Under the pieces are notes generated by a model. It ran no database searches. It saw only the letters and a program-made list of their open reading frames with translations, and was not told the DNA's origin. Below, one piece after another: positions 25,447 to 34,616 of a stretch of DNA of 64,000 nt (position 1 is the stretch's first letter; every line of letters begins with the position of its first letter). Origin of the DNA: Paenibacillus borealis (lineage in GTDB: Bacteria > Bacillota > Bacilli > Paenibacillales > Paenibacillaceae); assembly GCF_000758665.1 (NCBI RefSeq), contig NZ_CP009285.1, forward strand, positions 2,356,001 to 2,420,000. The letters are read 5' to 3'. Made by a program: the position numbers and the translations under genes.

Positions 25447-26649
25447 ATGAGAGGTTTATTACGGAACCAGGCAGCGCTGCTGCTTGCCGTGGGCGGGCTC
25501 TACCTGCTGGCTACAGTGCTGGCAGGTACTTTTTTGAATGTGTATTTGTGGAAAAGCCGTCAGAACTTCACGATGATCGGCTGGTTTACGGTTGCCCAGC
25601 AAATCGCAGTCGGCTTAAGCTTCTGGCTGGGCGGCAAATGGGTGAAGGAGCATAACAAAATGAATGCCCTGCGGCTGGGAATTGCCGTTTCGGGCTTTTT
25701 TTATTTGCTGGTGCTCTGGCTGCGCGGAGACGCTGTACATTATATTTGGCCGCTGGGACTCATTCTCGGACTCTCGATCGGGTTCTACTGGCTGGCCTTT
25801 AATATTGTTTTCTTTGAGATTACCGAGGCGGGCAACCGTGATTTCTTCAACGGCTGGATGGGGCTGCTGGGTTCGCTGACGGGCATTGTGGGTCCGTGGG
25901 TGTCCGGGGTGCTGATCTCCCACTGGCAGGGAGAGCGCGGATATCGTATCGTATTTATTCTATCGCTCTGCATCTATGGAGTGGCTGCTGTACTCAGCTT
26001 CGGGCTGGAGAAGCGGCCGCGCGGCGGAACCTACCTGTGGCTGGAGCCATGGCGCGAGCTTAGCCGCAAGGAGAGCCCATGGCGGCCGGCTGCGGCTGCG
26101 CTAATGTTCCAGGGAGTACGGGAGGGCGTATTTTCGTTCCTGATCGGATTGCTGGTCTACATTGCGGCCCGGGAGGAGAGTAAGCTTGGGCAGTTCGCGC
26201 TGATAACCTCGGCAGTTTCGTTGATCAGCTACTATGCGGCGGGTAAATGGTTCAAGCCCGGTACCCGTTTCAAGGGGATGCTGGCCGGAAGTCTGCTGCT
26301 GGTCGCTTTCATTCTGCCGCTTCTGTGGAAGGTGAATTACACCACTCTGCTTATTATGGGTATTGGAACCTCGCTGTGCATCCCGCTCTACATGCTGCCG
26401 ATGACTTCTACGAGTTTCGACCTGATGGGTGTATCCGAAGAAAGTGCCGCCAAACGGGTGGAACTGGTTGTGCTTAGAGAGCTGAGCCTGATGACCGGGC
26501 GGCTGATAGGCCTGTTTATGTTCATCGCAGTGCTCTCGGTCAATCAGTCCCCGCAGGCTGTCACTCTGCTTATGCTGCTGCTGGGTACGGCACCGCTGGG
26601 CGGCTGGCTGGTGCTGCGGCGGTTGCTGAAGCAGGGGGGCGGGGCTTGA
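25447..26649 (+). CDS. MFS transporter
   Basis: The protein has 400 residues from the ATG at 25447, which has AGGGAGG 6 nt upstream; an in-frame ATG at 25396 has no such site. It has about twelve transmembrane segments. Sections such as 'VAQQIAVGLSFWLGGKWVKEHNKM' and 'MGLLGSLTGIVGPWVSGVLIS' fit the major facilitator fold. The central loop (KRPRGGTYLWLEPWRELSRKE, about 195-220) is the usual cytoplasmic link between halves. The substrate cannot be told. The next gene starts 39 bp later. Confidence 0.85.
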   Translation: MRGLLRNQAALLLAVGGLYLLATVLAGTFLNVYLWKSRQNFTMIGWFTVAQQIAVGLSFWLGGKWVKEHNKMNALRLGIAVSGFFYLLVLWLRGDAVHYIWPLGLILGLSIGFYWLAFNIVFFEITEAGNRDFFNGWMGLLGSLTGIVGPWVSGVLISHWQGERGYRIVFILSLCIYGVAAVLSFGLEKRPRGGTYLWLEPWRELSRKESPWRPAAAALMFQGVREGVFSFLIGLLVYIAAREESKLGQFALITSAVSLISYYAAGKWFKPGTRFKGMLAGSLLLVAFILPLLWKVNYTTLLIMGIGTSLCIPLYMLPMTSTSFDLMGVSEESAAKRVELVVLRELSLMTGRLIGLFMFIAVLSVNQSPQAVTLLMLLLGTAPLGGWLVLRRLLKQGGGA

Positions 26650-26688
26650 GCATTCTTAAGGTTCATGGAAGAGGAGGGAGCTATACCC

Positions 26689-28338
26689 TTGGCCAAGAAA
26701 AAAAACTACAGCCTAAGGACAACGGTAGCGGTGATGGTATCTGCTGTAGTATTTCTGGTTCTACTGGTCTTATATATTATATTCAGTAATCTGATTATTC
26801 CGCAGACCCGGCATGCACTGGAGGATAAAGCAGTTACGATTGCCCGCACGATTGCATTAATGCCGCTGCTGTCAGAAGGCTTAAGCGAAGGGGACAGCAA
26901 GGGGATTCAAGCCTATACCTCCAAGATTACACGCCGCAATGATATTTTGTTTGTCGTGGTGATGGATATGAACAGCATCCGCTATTCGCATCCGGATGCC
27001 TCCAAGGTCGGGCTGCCTTTTGTAGGAGGCGGGCAGGAGGCTGCGCTTCGCGGACAAGAGAGTATCTCTGAAGGAACGGGGACGCTCGGAAACTCGTTGC
27101 GGGCATTTGTGCCGGTCTATGACGGAAGAGGACATCAGCTCGGTGTCGTGGTAGCTGGATTGTCTATGGACCGGGTCGAGCGTCTGGTCCGGCAGAACGA
27201 ATGGACGATTATTGCCATTCTGGTCTCAGGGGCTCTGCTTGGAGCCGGTGGGGCGTTTGTTCTGGCCAGGAGAATCAAGCAGATGATGTTCGGCATGGAA
27301 CCGGCGGATATTTCTAAGCTCCTGCAGGAACGCAGCGCCATGCTGGAATCGATCCGCGAGGGGATTATTGCAATTGACCAGGAAGGGCGCATCACACTTA
27401 TCAATATGGAGGCGCACCGGCTCCTCAAGGCGGCAGGGATTACCGGAGCTGTCGTAAACCGTCAGATCGCCGATTACTGGCCGGAGCTGCGTCTGGAGCA
27501 TGTGCTGGCCAGCGGGGAAGGCAGGCAGGACCAGGAACTGGAGCTGGGCGGCATCTCACTGCTCGTAAGCAGCCTGCCGGTCCGCGTGGACGGTGAGATT
27601 GCCGGAGCCATAGCGACGTTTCGCGACAAGACTGAACTGGAAGTGCTGGCGGAACGGCTGTCGGGTATTTCTGTCTATGCAGATGCTCTGCGGGCGGGTG
27701 CCCACGAGTTCATGAACAAGCTCCATGTCATTATGGGCATGACGCATATGGGCCTGTATGATGAACTGCAGCAGTATATTCTGGGAACAGCAAGTAACTA
27801 CCAGAAGGAGATCGGGGCCATCACGAGACAGATTAAGGACCCGGTTATGGCGGGTTTTCTGCTGGGGAAGCTGAGCCGGGCGCGCGAATCGGGAATTGAA
27901 CTGCTGCTGGCGGAAGAATGTTATCTGCCGGAGCCTGAAGATCCTCAGGTGATTCATGAGCTGATAACCATTGCCGGTAATTTACTGGATAATGCGATGG
28001 AAGCGCTGGGAGGGTCCGGGCCGGGTGAACATGGCAGAGGCGAACATAACAGAGGTGAACACAACAGCAAGCAGATTGAACTTGCTTTTCACTATGAAAA
28101 GGGGCGGCTGCTGTGTGAGGTTAGCGACAACGGCCCGGGGATTCCGGAAGCGCTCCGGGAACAGATTTTTGCCCAGGGCTTCTCCTCCAAGGGGGAACAC
28201 CGGGGAATCGGGCTGTATTTGGTCAGGAAGAGCGTGGACAAACTGCAGGGACATCTGCACATTGCCGCCAATGACGGACCGGGAACCACATTTATCGTTG
28301 ATGTGCCATACGCTGCAAAGGGTGAGGAGAATCTATGA
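26689..28338 (+). CDS. CitA/DcuS-family sensor histidine kinase
   Basis: The TTG at 26689 is taken as start because AGGAGGGAG (26672-26680) lies 8 nt before it. The ATG at 26665 precedes that site and would translate through it. This gives 549 residues. TM1 (about 8-35) and TM2 (about 165-188) flank an extracellular single-Cache/PAS sensor domain of about 130 residues. A cytoplasmic PAS domain follows (about 210-320). The SpoB-like dimerisation helix has His339 in GAHEFMNKLHVIMGMTHMG. The ATPase has NLLDNAMEAL, DNGPGIPEALREQIF and GIGLYLVRKS. A Gly/Glu/His/Arg insertion lies near 445. Family members sense citrate, fumarate, malate or similar acids. Confidence 0.9.
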   Translation: MAKKKNYSLRTTVAVMVSAVVFLVLLVLYIIFSNLIIPQTRHALEDKAVTIARTIALMPLLSEGLSEGDSKGIQAYTSKITRRNDILFVVVMDMNSIRYSHPDASKVGLPFVGGGQEAALRGQESISEGTGTLGNSLRAFVPVYDGRGHQLGVVVAGLSMDRVERLVRQNEWTIIAILVSGALLGAGGAFVLARRIKQMMFGMEPADISKLLQERSAMLESIREGIIAIDQEGRITLINMEAHRLLKAAGITGAVVNRQIADYWPELRLEHVLASGEGRQDQELELGGISLLVSSLPVRVDGEIAGAIATFRDKTELEVLAERLSGISVYADALRAGAHEFMNKLHVIMGMTHMGLYDELQQYILGTASNYQKEIGAITRQIKDPVMAGFLLGKLSRARESGIELLLAEECYLPEPEDPQVIHELITIAGNLLDNAMEALGGSGPGEHGRGEHNRGEHNSKQIELAFHYEKGRLLCEVSDNGPGIPEALREQIFAQGFSSKGEHRGIGLYLVRKSVDKLQGHLHIAANDGPGTTFIVDVPYAAKGEENL

Positions 28339-29057
28339 ACATTAAAGTGCTGATTGTAGAAGATGACCCAATGGTTGCGAAATTTAACCGCCATTATCTC
28401 GAACAGATTCAGGGCTTCGAGTTCGCGGGCTGGGCCGCTTCAGGAGATGAGGCTTTGAAGATGCTGGCCGGCCAGGACATCGATCTCATGCTGCTGGATA
28501 TCTATATGCCCCATACAAGCGGTCTGCAGCTGCTGTCCTCTCTAAGGGAGCAGGGGAGCAAGGTGGATATTATTGTGATTTCCGCGGCCAGTGATAATGC
28601 CAGTATCCGTAAAGCGCTGCAGAACGGGGCGGTGGATTACCTGATCAAGCCATTTGAGTTTGCCCGTTTTCAAGCGGCTTTGTCGGCATACCGTGAGAAC
28701 TTTCAGCTAATGCATAAGGAGCATCTGAGCCAGGAACAGCTGGATAAGCTGCTGCGCCATTCCGTTCACGAGGCAGAAGAAGACAAAGTTTCGGTGCTAA
28801 CTTTACCGAAAGGTCTTACAGAAGGCACGCTAGAGAGTATCTGGAGTACGATCAACCGGCTGCAGAGCCCGGTATTCTCCACTGAAGATATCAGCAGCCA
28901 CGCACCGATCTCGCGGATATCCGTCCGCAAATATCTGGCTTTTCTGACTGAGGCAGGCATTCTGGAGATGGAGCTCAGCTACGGTGCGGTAGGCAGACCG
29001 GTGTATATGTACAAGGTGAAGCCGGAGGGACATGAACTTATAAGTAGATATTTATAA
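28335..29057 (+). CDS. CitB/DcuR-family response regulator
   Basis: The protein has 240 residues and overlaps the kinase gene by 4 bp (ATGA). The receiver domain (1 to about 120) has Asp55 in LMLLDIYMP, the conserved Thr/Ser switch in VISAASD and Lys in YLIKPFEF. The C-terminal winged helix (about 160-240, VFSTEDISSHAPISRISVRKYLAFL) is the CitB/DcuR type. With the kinase it forms a dicarboxylate- or citrate-responsive pair. No carboxylate carrier is next to it. The flavoprotein at 30.1 kb, about 1 kb downstream on the same strand, is a possible target (inference). Confidence 0.92.
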   Translation: MNIKVLIVEDDPMVAKFNRHYLEQIQGFEFAGWAASGDEALKMLAGQDIDLMLLDIYMPHTSGLQLLSSLREQGSKVDIIVISAASDNASIRKALQNGAVDYLIKPFEFARFQAALSAYRENFQLMHKEHLSQEQLDKLLRHSVHEAEEDKVSVLTLPKGLTEGTLESIWSTINRLQSPVFSTEDISSHAPISRISVRKYLAFLTEAGILEMELSYGAVGRPVYMYKVKPEGHELISRYL

Positions 29058-29074
29058 GCGGACAGAGCGTTAGG

Positions 29075-29096
29075 GGGACCTTCGGGTCCTTTTTTT
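29075..29096 (+). terminator. Terminator after the CitB-like regulator
   Basis: GGACC-TTCG-GGTCC is followed by seven T. It is a compact, convincing intrinsic terminator. Confidence 0.88.
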
Positions 29097-29184
29097 GACC
29101 ACACTTTACTCCCCACTAACCAATCAGTTGCTTGGCGGGAGAATAGAATTCACTTCATTCATCATTAGTGAAGCGATGTATCCG

Positions 29185-29365
29185 ATATGTTGTACGAATT
29201 ACAACTTGGGTTTATGTATACCAGGGTGTTAGGGAGGAATGTTGTACAAAATACAAGAATTGACCTGCTAGAACACTTAAAAGAGGAGAATTGCTGCCTT
29301 TTATACAACATTTTTCGATTATGGAAGATAATATAAATGAAATGTTGTATTTTGAGCAGGATTTT
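29185..29365. repeat. Four-hairpin intergenic element A
   Basis: The gap from 29097 to 29465 contains four copies of a GTTGTA..TACAAC motif at steps of 52, 52 and 51 bp. They are GTTGTACGAATTACAAC at 29189, GTTGTACAAAATACAAG at 29241, a right arm ATACAAC at 29303, and a left arm GTTGTATTTTGAGC at 29344. The first two can form short stems with 5-nt loops. No reading frame here is convincing. Confidence 0.7.
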
Positions 29366-29465
29366 AAGGATAAGAACTGCTGGAGCGATAGCGTACGCCT
29401 GATAGTTTGACCAGGGCACGCTATCTACAGCATCAGTTATACCGTTTCGCATGCAGCTGCACTAA

Positions 29466-29924
29466 TTAGGCAAAAGCCAGTTTCAACGCCTGCGGCTGGA
29501 ATGAACCCATAATCTTATAAGCCTTTAAATGCGGGTTGTTCATATCGTTATCGTAAATAATCATATGCTGCTTGCCCTTCAGAATGATATCAAACCGCTG
29601 CTTCCGGTCAGCCTGTACGATGGTAATATAATAGCTGTATTTGTTGTCGGTGCTTACATTCCGTGCTGATTTCATTAATTTGACGTCAGCGAAATCCTCA
29701 CATATTTGTTTGATAGCCTCAGGTTCAGTAACCACAATATCCTTCTGTTCGCCGGGAACAGAGGACAGACGGGTAATTTCAAGTGAGGCGATGTCTTCCA
29801 GCCGGATGGTTCTGGCCACCACTTTTTTGAATGAAGTGTAGCGGTTGGCTGTATAGGTCATTAGAGAAACACCTGCTGCTGTCAGGATTGCGCCGGCAAG
29901 CATATATTTTTTGCTTTTTTCCAT
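29466..29924 (-). CDS. Small membrane-anchored protein of unknown function
   Basis: The protein has 152 residues from the ATG at 29924, placed 9 nt after AGGAGG (29934-29939). One N-terminal transmembrane segment (about 7-25, YMLAGAILTAAGVSLMTY) follows KSKK. It leaves a mixed alpha/beta domain outside or, less likely, inside the cell. Phrases include 'IASLEITRLSSVPGEQKDIVV', 'EDFADVKLMKSARN' and 'YYITIVQADRKQRFDIIL'. I recognise no family. It lies opposite to both neighbours. Confidence 0.65.
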   Translation of the reverse strand: MEKSKKYMLAGAILTAAGVSLMTYTANRYTSFKKVVARTIRLEDIASLEITRLSSVPGEQKDIVVTEPEAIKQICEDFADVKLMKSARNVSTDNKYSYYITIVQADRKQRFDIILKGKQHMIIYDNDMNNPHLKAYKIMGSFQPQALKLAFA

Positions 29925-30103
29925 GGTTCTGTTCCTCCTAGTCATACGATTGTGTAAGTCCCAATTATAAATCTATAGACTCGTCCACGCAAATTCAGTT
30001 ACTTTAATTACTAAACGGTTTCTTTAATTACGTAAGCTTCCAAGTACGGCCTGTTTGCCGCTATGATTATTGTGAAAATATGCACAAGGGGGCAAGCGTT
30101 ACT

Positions 30104-31663
30104 ATGAAAAAGAGATTAGCAGCGACTCTTATACTCGTTTTTTCCGTCATGCTGGTTATCGCAGGCTGCGGTAACAGCAATGCTAACGGAAGTGTCAATG
30201 AGAGCCAGGGCAAGAACAGCGCAACCACAGAACCTGCAGCAACCACTGCACCTAAAGAGACAGCTGAAGCCGTATCGGGAGCGTCCGAAGCGAGCTATAC
30301 ACCGTACGATCAGTTAAAAGATAAATATGACATCATCATTGTCGGTGCGGGCGGGGCAGGAATGTCTGCGGCGCTGGAAGCCAAAGCAAACGGCATGAAC
30401 CCGGTCGTTCTGGAGAAAATGCCGGTTGCCGGCGGTAACACCACCAAATCCTCCTCGGGTATGAACGCTTCGCAGACGAAGTTCCAGAAGGAGCAGGGCA
30501 TCGAGGACACCAATGATCTGTTCTATGAAGAGACTATGGCAGGCGGCCATGATACGAACAACAAGGAGCTGCTCCGCTTTTTCGTGGACAATTCCGCAAG
30601 TGCCATTGACTGGCTGGATTCAATCGGAATCCGTTTGAATAATATTACGATCACCGGCGGAATGAAAGAGAAGCGTACCCACCGTCCGGAAGACGGCTCT
30701 GCAGTCGGACAATACCTGGTTGCAGGACTCGTGAGAAACGTTCAGGAGCAAGGGATTCCCCTCTTCGTAAATGCGGATGTGAAGGAACTTACCGTACAGG
30801 ATGGTAAGGTCAACGGCGTTAAGGTACTGTTCAACCAGGCCGATGAGAAAACAATCACCGGATCAGCAGTAATCGTAACAACCGGCGGCTTCGGGGCTAA
30901 TATGGAGATGATTACCGAAGTCAGACCTGATCTCGAAGGTTATGTGACCACGAACCAGATCGGCAGCACCGGCGACGGCATCCGGATGATTGAACAGGTT
31001 GGCGGCACAACGGTAGATCTGGATCAGATTCAGGTGCACCCGACAGTACAGCAGGAGAAATCCTACCTGATCGGTGAAGCAGTCCGGGGCGAAGGGGCTA
31101 TCCTCGTATCCAGCGAGGGCAAACGTTTCGGCAACGAAATGGATACCCGTGATAAAGTTACAGCTTCCATCAATACCCTTCCGGAGAAATCAGCGTATCT
31201 GGTGTTTGATTCCGGCGTGAAATCCCGCGTCAAAGCGGTGGACCAGTACATCAAGATGGGTGTGGTCTTAACAGCAGATACCACCCGGGCACTGGCTGAA
31301 CAAATGAACGTTCCGGCGGATCAGCTGAAGACGACAGTGGATACCTGGAACAGCGCAGTGAAGAATAAGTCGGATGCGGAATTCGGCAGAACTACAGGCA
31401 TGGACAATGATCTGTCCGGCGCTCCGTATTATGCCATTCAAATCGGCCCGGGAATTCACTACACCATGGGCGGTGTGGTTATTAACACCAATACAGAAGT
31501 CTTGAATAAAGACGGCAACGCGATTACAGGACTTTTTGCAGCAGGTGAAGTAGTCGGCGGATTACATGGCCAGAACCGTATCGGCGGTAACTCTGTAGCT
31601 GAGATTATTATCTTTGGACGCCAGGCAGGGATCAAATCTGCAGAATTTGTAAAAGCACAATAA
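30104..31663 (+). CDS. Lipoprotein FAD-dependent fumarate-reductase-like flavoprotein
   Basis: The protein has 519 residues from the ATG at 30104, after AAGGGGG. The lipobox VIAGC (about residue 23) and a Ser/Asn/Thr/Ala linker (about 25-70) place it outside the membrane. The FAD site is DIIIVGAGGAGMSAALEA, with GGNTTKSSSGMNAS after it. Residues of the flavocytochrome-c/urocanate-reductase active site are visible in EAVRGEGAILV, in GIHYTMGG and in NRIGGNSVAE. It lacks both a haem domain and an FMN-binding domain on the same chain, so an external donor is needed. Fumarate, urocanate or another enoate could be the acceptor. The CitA/DcuS-like pair upstream fits fumarate; this is inference. Confidence 0.85.
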   Translation: MKKRLAATLILVFSVMLVIAGCGNSNANGSVNESQGKNSATTEPAATTAPKETAEAVSGASEASYTPYDQLKDKYDIIIVGAGGAGMSAALEAKANGMNPVVLEKMPVAGGNTTKSSSGMNASQTKFQKEQGIEDTNDLFYEETMAGGHDTNNKELLRFFVDNSASAIDWLDSIGIRLNNITITGGMKEKRTHRPEDGSAVGQYLVAGLVRNVQEQGIPLFVNADVKELTVQDGKVNGVKVLFNQADEKTITGSAVIVTTGGFGANMEMITEVRPDLEGYVTTNQIGSTGDGIRMIEQVGGTTVDLDQIQVHPTVQQEKSYLIGEAVRGEGAILVSSEGKRFGNEMDTRDKVTASINTLPEKSAYLVFDSGVKSRVKAVDQYIKMGVVLTADTTRALAEQMNVPADQLKTTVDTWNSAVKNKSDAEFGRTTGMDNDLSGAPYYAIQIGPGIHYTMGGVVINTNTEVLNKDGNAITGLFAAGEVVGGLHGQNRIGGNSVAEIIIFGRQAGIKSAEFVKAQ

Positions 31664-31698
31664 GCCATTATTCCATAACTCATTGTTATCTTGATAAA

Positions 31699-31739
31699 GG
31701 GATGCCCCGAAGCTGCTGGCTTTGGCGGCATCCCTCTTT
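31699..31739 (+). terminator. Hairpin after the flavoprotein gene
   Basis: GGGATGCC (31699-31706) pairs with GGCATCCC (31727-31734), followed by TCTTT. It lies between convergent genes and may serve both. Confidence 0.7.
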
Positions 31740-31775
31740 GCATATAATCTCTGCTTCTCCGGTATCCTCTGCCGC

Positions 31776-33014
31776 TTACGCCTGAATTGCCGGAGACGGT
31801 GCAGGCTTGGCCGTCCGGGTCAGTGAGAACAGCTCCAGCTCCGGGCGCTGTTTGCCGGCAAGAGTATCTGCCAGCAGCTCGGCGGCGATCATGCTGTAGA
31901 CGGTTCCGTTGCCCCCATAGCCTTCAATGAAGTAGCAGTGCGGGTACTCCGGATGCGGCCCCATATAAGGCAAGCCGTCACGGGTAGAGCCGAAGACTGC
32001 TCCCCAAGAGTATTCAGCCTCTATTCCCTGAAGTTCCGGGAACAGGGCCACAAGCTCCTCCAGCAGCCGCTGGCACTGCGAGAGCACACGGATATCGCGC
32101 CGCTCGGGACTGGTAAGCTGCTCGTCCTTGCCGCCGGCAATAATCCGTCCGTCCGGCGTGGTGCGGAAATACAGATAAGGCCGCGCGGTTTCCCAGAGCA
32201 GACTTTGTTCATGCCATTTGGGAAAGCTCGTCAGGGGCTTGGTCATAATGGCATATGTATTGATCAGCTCCGCCCCCCGGTCCTTCTTCATCTCCTGGGT
32301 TTCATACCCCATAGCAAACACAACATTCTTCGCATAGATCCGCCCGTTCGCCGTATGGCAGACCACGCCGTCAGCACTATATTCGTAATTAAGGGCTTCA
32401 GTATGCTCATAGACCCGGACTCCGCCGGAGTAGGCTTTATCAATCAGGCTGTGCACGGTCCGGAACGGATTGGTCTCTGCATCTCCCCGGGAGAAGAGTG
32501 CGGCTGGTTTGGAGAAGGAATAATGCGAACGTACTTTATCCTCTTCCCAGAACTCGGAATCAAACCCGTGCCGGATCAGGTTCTCATGCTCCTGCTTAAG
32601 CGCGGGCACATCCTCAGGTACGCTGGCATACAGCAGACTGCTGCGTTCTATAATCTGCGGATCAATCTCCAGTTTGGCCGGCAGGTCGAGAATCGCGCGG
32701 ACGCCCTGCTGGCACAGCTTATAGAACAGCACGCCGTTCTCTTCCCCGAAGGTATTTATGCAGGCGGTCAGCGACTTGTCATTTGCAATTTGCAGCAGTC
32801 CCGTATTGGCGTGGGAGCTTCCGCTGCCTACCGCCCTTTTGTCGATGAGTACGGTATCGGCTCCGCTGAGGGACATGCGGTAGGACATCATCGCCCCGCC
32901 CATACCGCCGCCTACAATCAGACAGTCGCAGGTGATATCCCCATCCAGCACCGGATAAACCGGCGGATGAAGCAGTGTATTTTCCCAGGGCAGCTGCCCG
33001 CTGATGAGTTTCAT
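31776..33014 (-). CDS. FAD-dependent amine/amino-acid oxidoreductase (DAO family)
   Basis: The protein has 412 residues from the ATG at 33014, 10 nt after AAGGAG. The N-terminal FAD site is DCLIVGGGMGGAMMSYRMSLSGADTVLID. The HANTGLLQ stretch and the C-terminal 'WGAVFGSTRDGLPYMGPHPEYPHCYFIEGYGGNGTVYSMIAAELLAD' are typical of the D-amino-acid oxidase/PuuB group. It probably oxidises a secondary amine or an amino acid to an imine. There is no signal peptide, so it is cytoplasmic. It is not in an operon. Substrate unknown. Confidence 0.85.
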   Translation of the reverse strand: MKLISGQLPWENTLLHPPVYPVLDGDITCDCLIVGGGMGGAMMSYRMSLSGADTVLIDKRAVGSGSSHANTGLLQIANDKSLTACINTFGEENGVLFYKLCQQGVRAILDLPAKLEIDPQIIERSSLLYASVPEDVPALKQEHENLIRHGFDSEFWEEDKVRSHYSFSKPAALFSRGDAETNPFRTVHSLIDKAYSGGVRVYEHTEALNYEYSADGVVCHTANGRIYAKNVVFAMGYETQEMKKDRGAELINTYAIMTKPLTSFPKWHEQSLLWETARPYLYFRTTPDGRIIAGGKDEQLTSPERRDIRVLSQCQRLLEELVALFPELQGIEAEYSWGAVFGSTRDGLPYMGPHPEYPHCYFIEGYGGNGTVYSMIAAELLADTLAGKQRPELELFSLTRTAKPAPSPAIQA

Positions 33015-33201
33015 GGTTTGGTCGCTCCTTTTTATAATCAAGGTAAGGTATTGTTTGCAATTTTACGGCCGCTCATGCGCTGATTTTATGGTTTGAATCC
33101 CAATGTTGCAGAAGCGTCTTTGCGCTTTTTGGCACATAAAGAACTTCACTCTGCGGCATACTAAGGAACGCTTGAACATCCAGAAGGAGGGAATACCGAA
33201 C

Positions 33202-33438
33202 ATGCAATCCAACCAAATGCAGGCACTTAGCGGAAAAGAACTGGAATACATCGCTGATTCCATTTCCAACGAAGATTTGCTGATTAAGCAGCTGGCTGCT
33301 ACAGCCGGGAACACCCAGAACTCCACAGTGCACGGAATCTGTGTACAGCAAATTCAAAGTCATACCCACCATATGGATATGCTTGTACAGCTGCTGCATC
33401 AGCACCAGCAATATGCACCAACTCAGCCGCAGCAATAG
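33202..33438 (+). CDS. Small coat-associated protein (probable)
   Basis: The protein has 78 residues; the ATG at 33202 follows GAAGGAGGG. The N-terminal part (KELEYIADSISNEDLLIKQLAATA) resembles the helical region of CotF/YhcQ-type coat proteins. The C-terminal third is rich in His and Gln (HTHHMDM, LLHQHQQ). It lies 63 bp before a CotF-like gene, in the same direction. The coat assignment rests mainly on this neighbour. Confidence 0.65.
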   Translation: MQSNQMQALSGKELEYIADSISNEDLLIKQLAATAGNTQNSTVHGICVQQIQSHTHHMDMLVQLLHQHQQYAPTQPQQ

Positions 33439-33501
33439 TTGATGAGCGCAGGAGGCAGAAGCTCACGAATTTGTTTCCACAAACTTTAAGGAGGTTTTAT
33501 T

Positions 33502-33897
33502 GTGTACGCACAAAATGGAACGCCATTCATGGCGGATGAGGATTTATTAAACACTGTGCTGGCCGATTTGAAGCGGACGGTACGGGAATATACAACAGCA
33601 GCCACAGAGTCGAATTGTCCGGCGGTACGCCGTGTGTTCAACGATTTGACGATGGACACGCTTAGAATTCAGGGTGAGCTGTATACCCAAATGTCGCAGC
33701 TTAACATGTACACGCCTCCGGGCAAAGCCCTGCGCCAGGATATCGACAAGCAGATTCAGACTGCCCAGCAGACCCAGCAGAAATGCCAGCAGTTCGTGCG
33801 TGAGAAAACTGGCGGAGCCGGTGCTTATAATCAGGCTTCCAATGTTCCGCTGCATCAGCCCAATGTGCAGCATAATAACGGTTCCTACTATATGTAA
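33502..33897 (+). CDS. CotF-family spore coat protein
   Basis: The protein has 131 residues with a GTG start behind TTAAGGAGG. Sections 'FMADEDLLNTVLADLKRTVREYTTAATES' and 'ALRQDIDKQIQTAQQTQQKCQQF' form the helical core of the CotF family, followed by a Gln/Asn-rich tail ending in YYM. Such proteins are laid down in the spore coat by the mother cell. Expression by a sporulation sigma factor is expected, but I did not find a clear sigma-E or sigma-K promoter. Confidence 0.85.
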   Translation: MYAQNGTPFMADEDLLNTVLADLKRTVREYTTAATESNCPAVRRVFNDLTMDTLRIQGELYTQMSQLNMYTPPGKALRQDIDKQIQTAQQTQQKCQQFVREKTGGAGAYNQASNVPLHQPNVQHNNGSYYM

Positions 33898-33972
33898 CCC
33901 TCACCCGGGGCGGATGAAGCATAGGACTGCCCGTCCGCTGGTGTGGAGAAACACAAATAAAAAGATCCATTT

Positions 33973-33998
33973 AACCCCGCCCCGGCGGGGTTATTTTG
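33973..33998 (+). terminator. Terminator after the coat genes
   Basis: AACCCCGCC and GGCGGGGTT are nearly adjacent (33973-33992), followed by ATTTTG. Confidence 0.8.
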
Positions 33999-34102
33999 TT
34001 TGCAGAACTGTCATTTTCGTGTCATATTAATACTAAACTCTTTTCGCAGGCGCTTTGCCCTGAAGCAGGGTACCGGTCTGGCGAACTATCCGGAGGGAAG
34101 GC

Positions 34103-34603
34103 ATGAAGGAAATGAATGAATTAAAGAGGAAAGTGCTGGAACTGCTTAAGGAGGACGCGCGAAGCTCGACAGCGCTTATGGCGACCCTGCTTGGTGCGGA
34201 AGAAGAAAATGTCAAAACTGTGATTGCACAAATGGAACAGGACCATGTCATCGTTAAATATGCGACTGTGGTCAATTGGGATAAGGTGGACGACGAACGG
34301 GTGACGGCGCTGATCGAGGTTCAGATTACACCGGAACGCGGCCGGGGCTTCGAAGGCATTGCGGAGCGGATCTATCTGTATCCGCAAGTCAAATCCGTCT
34401 ATCTGATGTCCGGTGCCTACGATTTACTGGTCGAAGTGGAAGGCCGCAATCTGCGGGAAGTTGCTAATTTCGTCTCCGAGAAGCTGTCGCCGATTGATGC
34501 GGTGCTCTCTACCAAAACTAACTTTACGCTCAAAAAATACAAACAGGACGGTATCATCTTTGAAGAGCATGAAGAAGACAACCGTCTGATGATATCTCCG
34601 TGA
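34103..34603 (+). CDS. alaR: Lrp/AsnC-family regulator, AlaR-like
   Basis: The protein has 166 residues with ribosome site GGAGGGAAGG. The N-terminal helix-turn-helix (about 5-60, RSSTALMATLLGAEEENVKTVIAQMEQD) is followed by a RAM ligand-binding domain (about 70-150, VTALIEVQITPERGRGF, SVYLMSGAYDLLVEVEG). It is followed after 13 bp by an aminotransferase gene. The pair matches AlaR-AlaT of B. subtilis in size and order, in which the regulator controls alanine synthesis. The symbol is given on that basis. Confidence 0.8.
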   Translation: MKEMNELKRKVLELLKEDARSSTALMATLLGAEEENVKTVIAQMEQDHVIVKYATVVNWDKVDDERVTALIEVQITPERGRGFEGIAERIYLYPQVKSVYLMSGAYDLLVEVEGRNLREVANFVSEKLSPIDAVLSTKTNFTLKKYKQDGIIFEEHEEDNRLMISP

Positions 34604-34616
34604 AGGATGTAATGTC

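Noticed and set aside
31938..33083. 381-codon plus-strand frame opposite the DAO-family oxidase
   Set aside because: The minus strand has the FAD site and C-terminal family motif; the reverse frame shows nothing.
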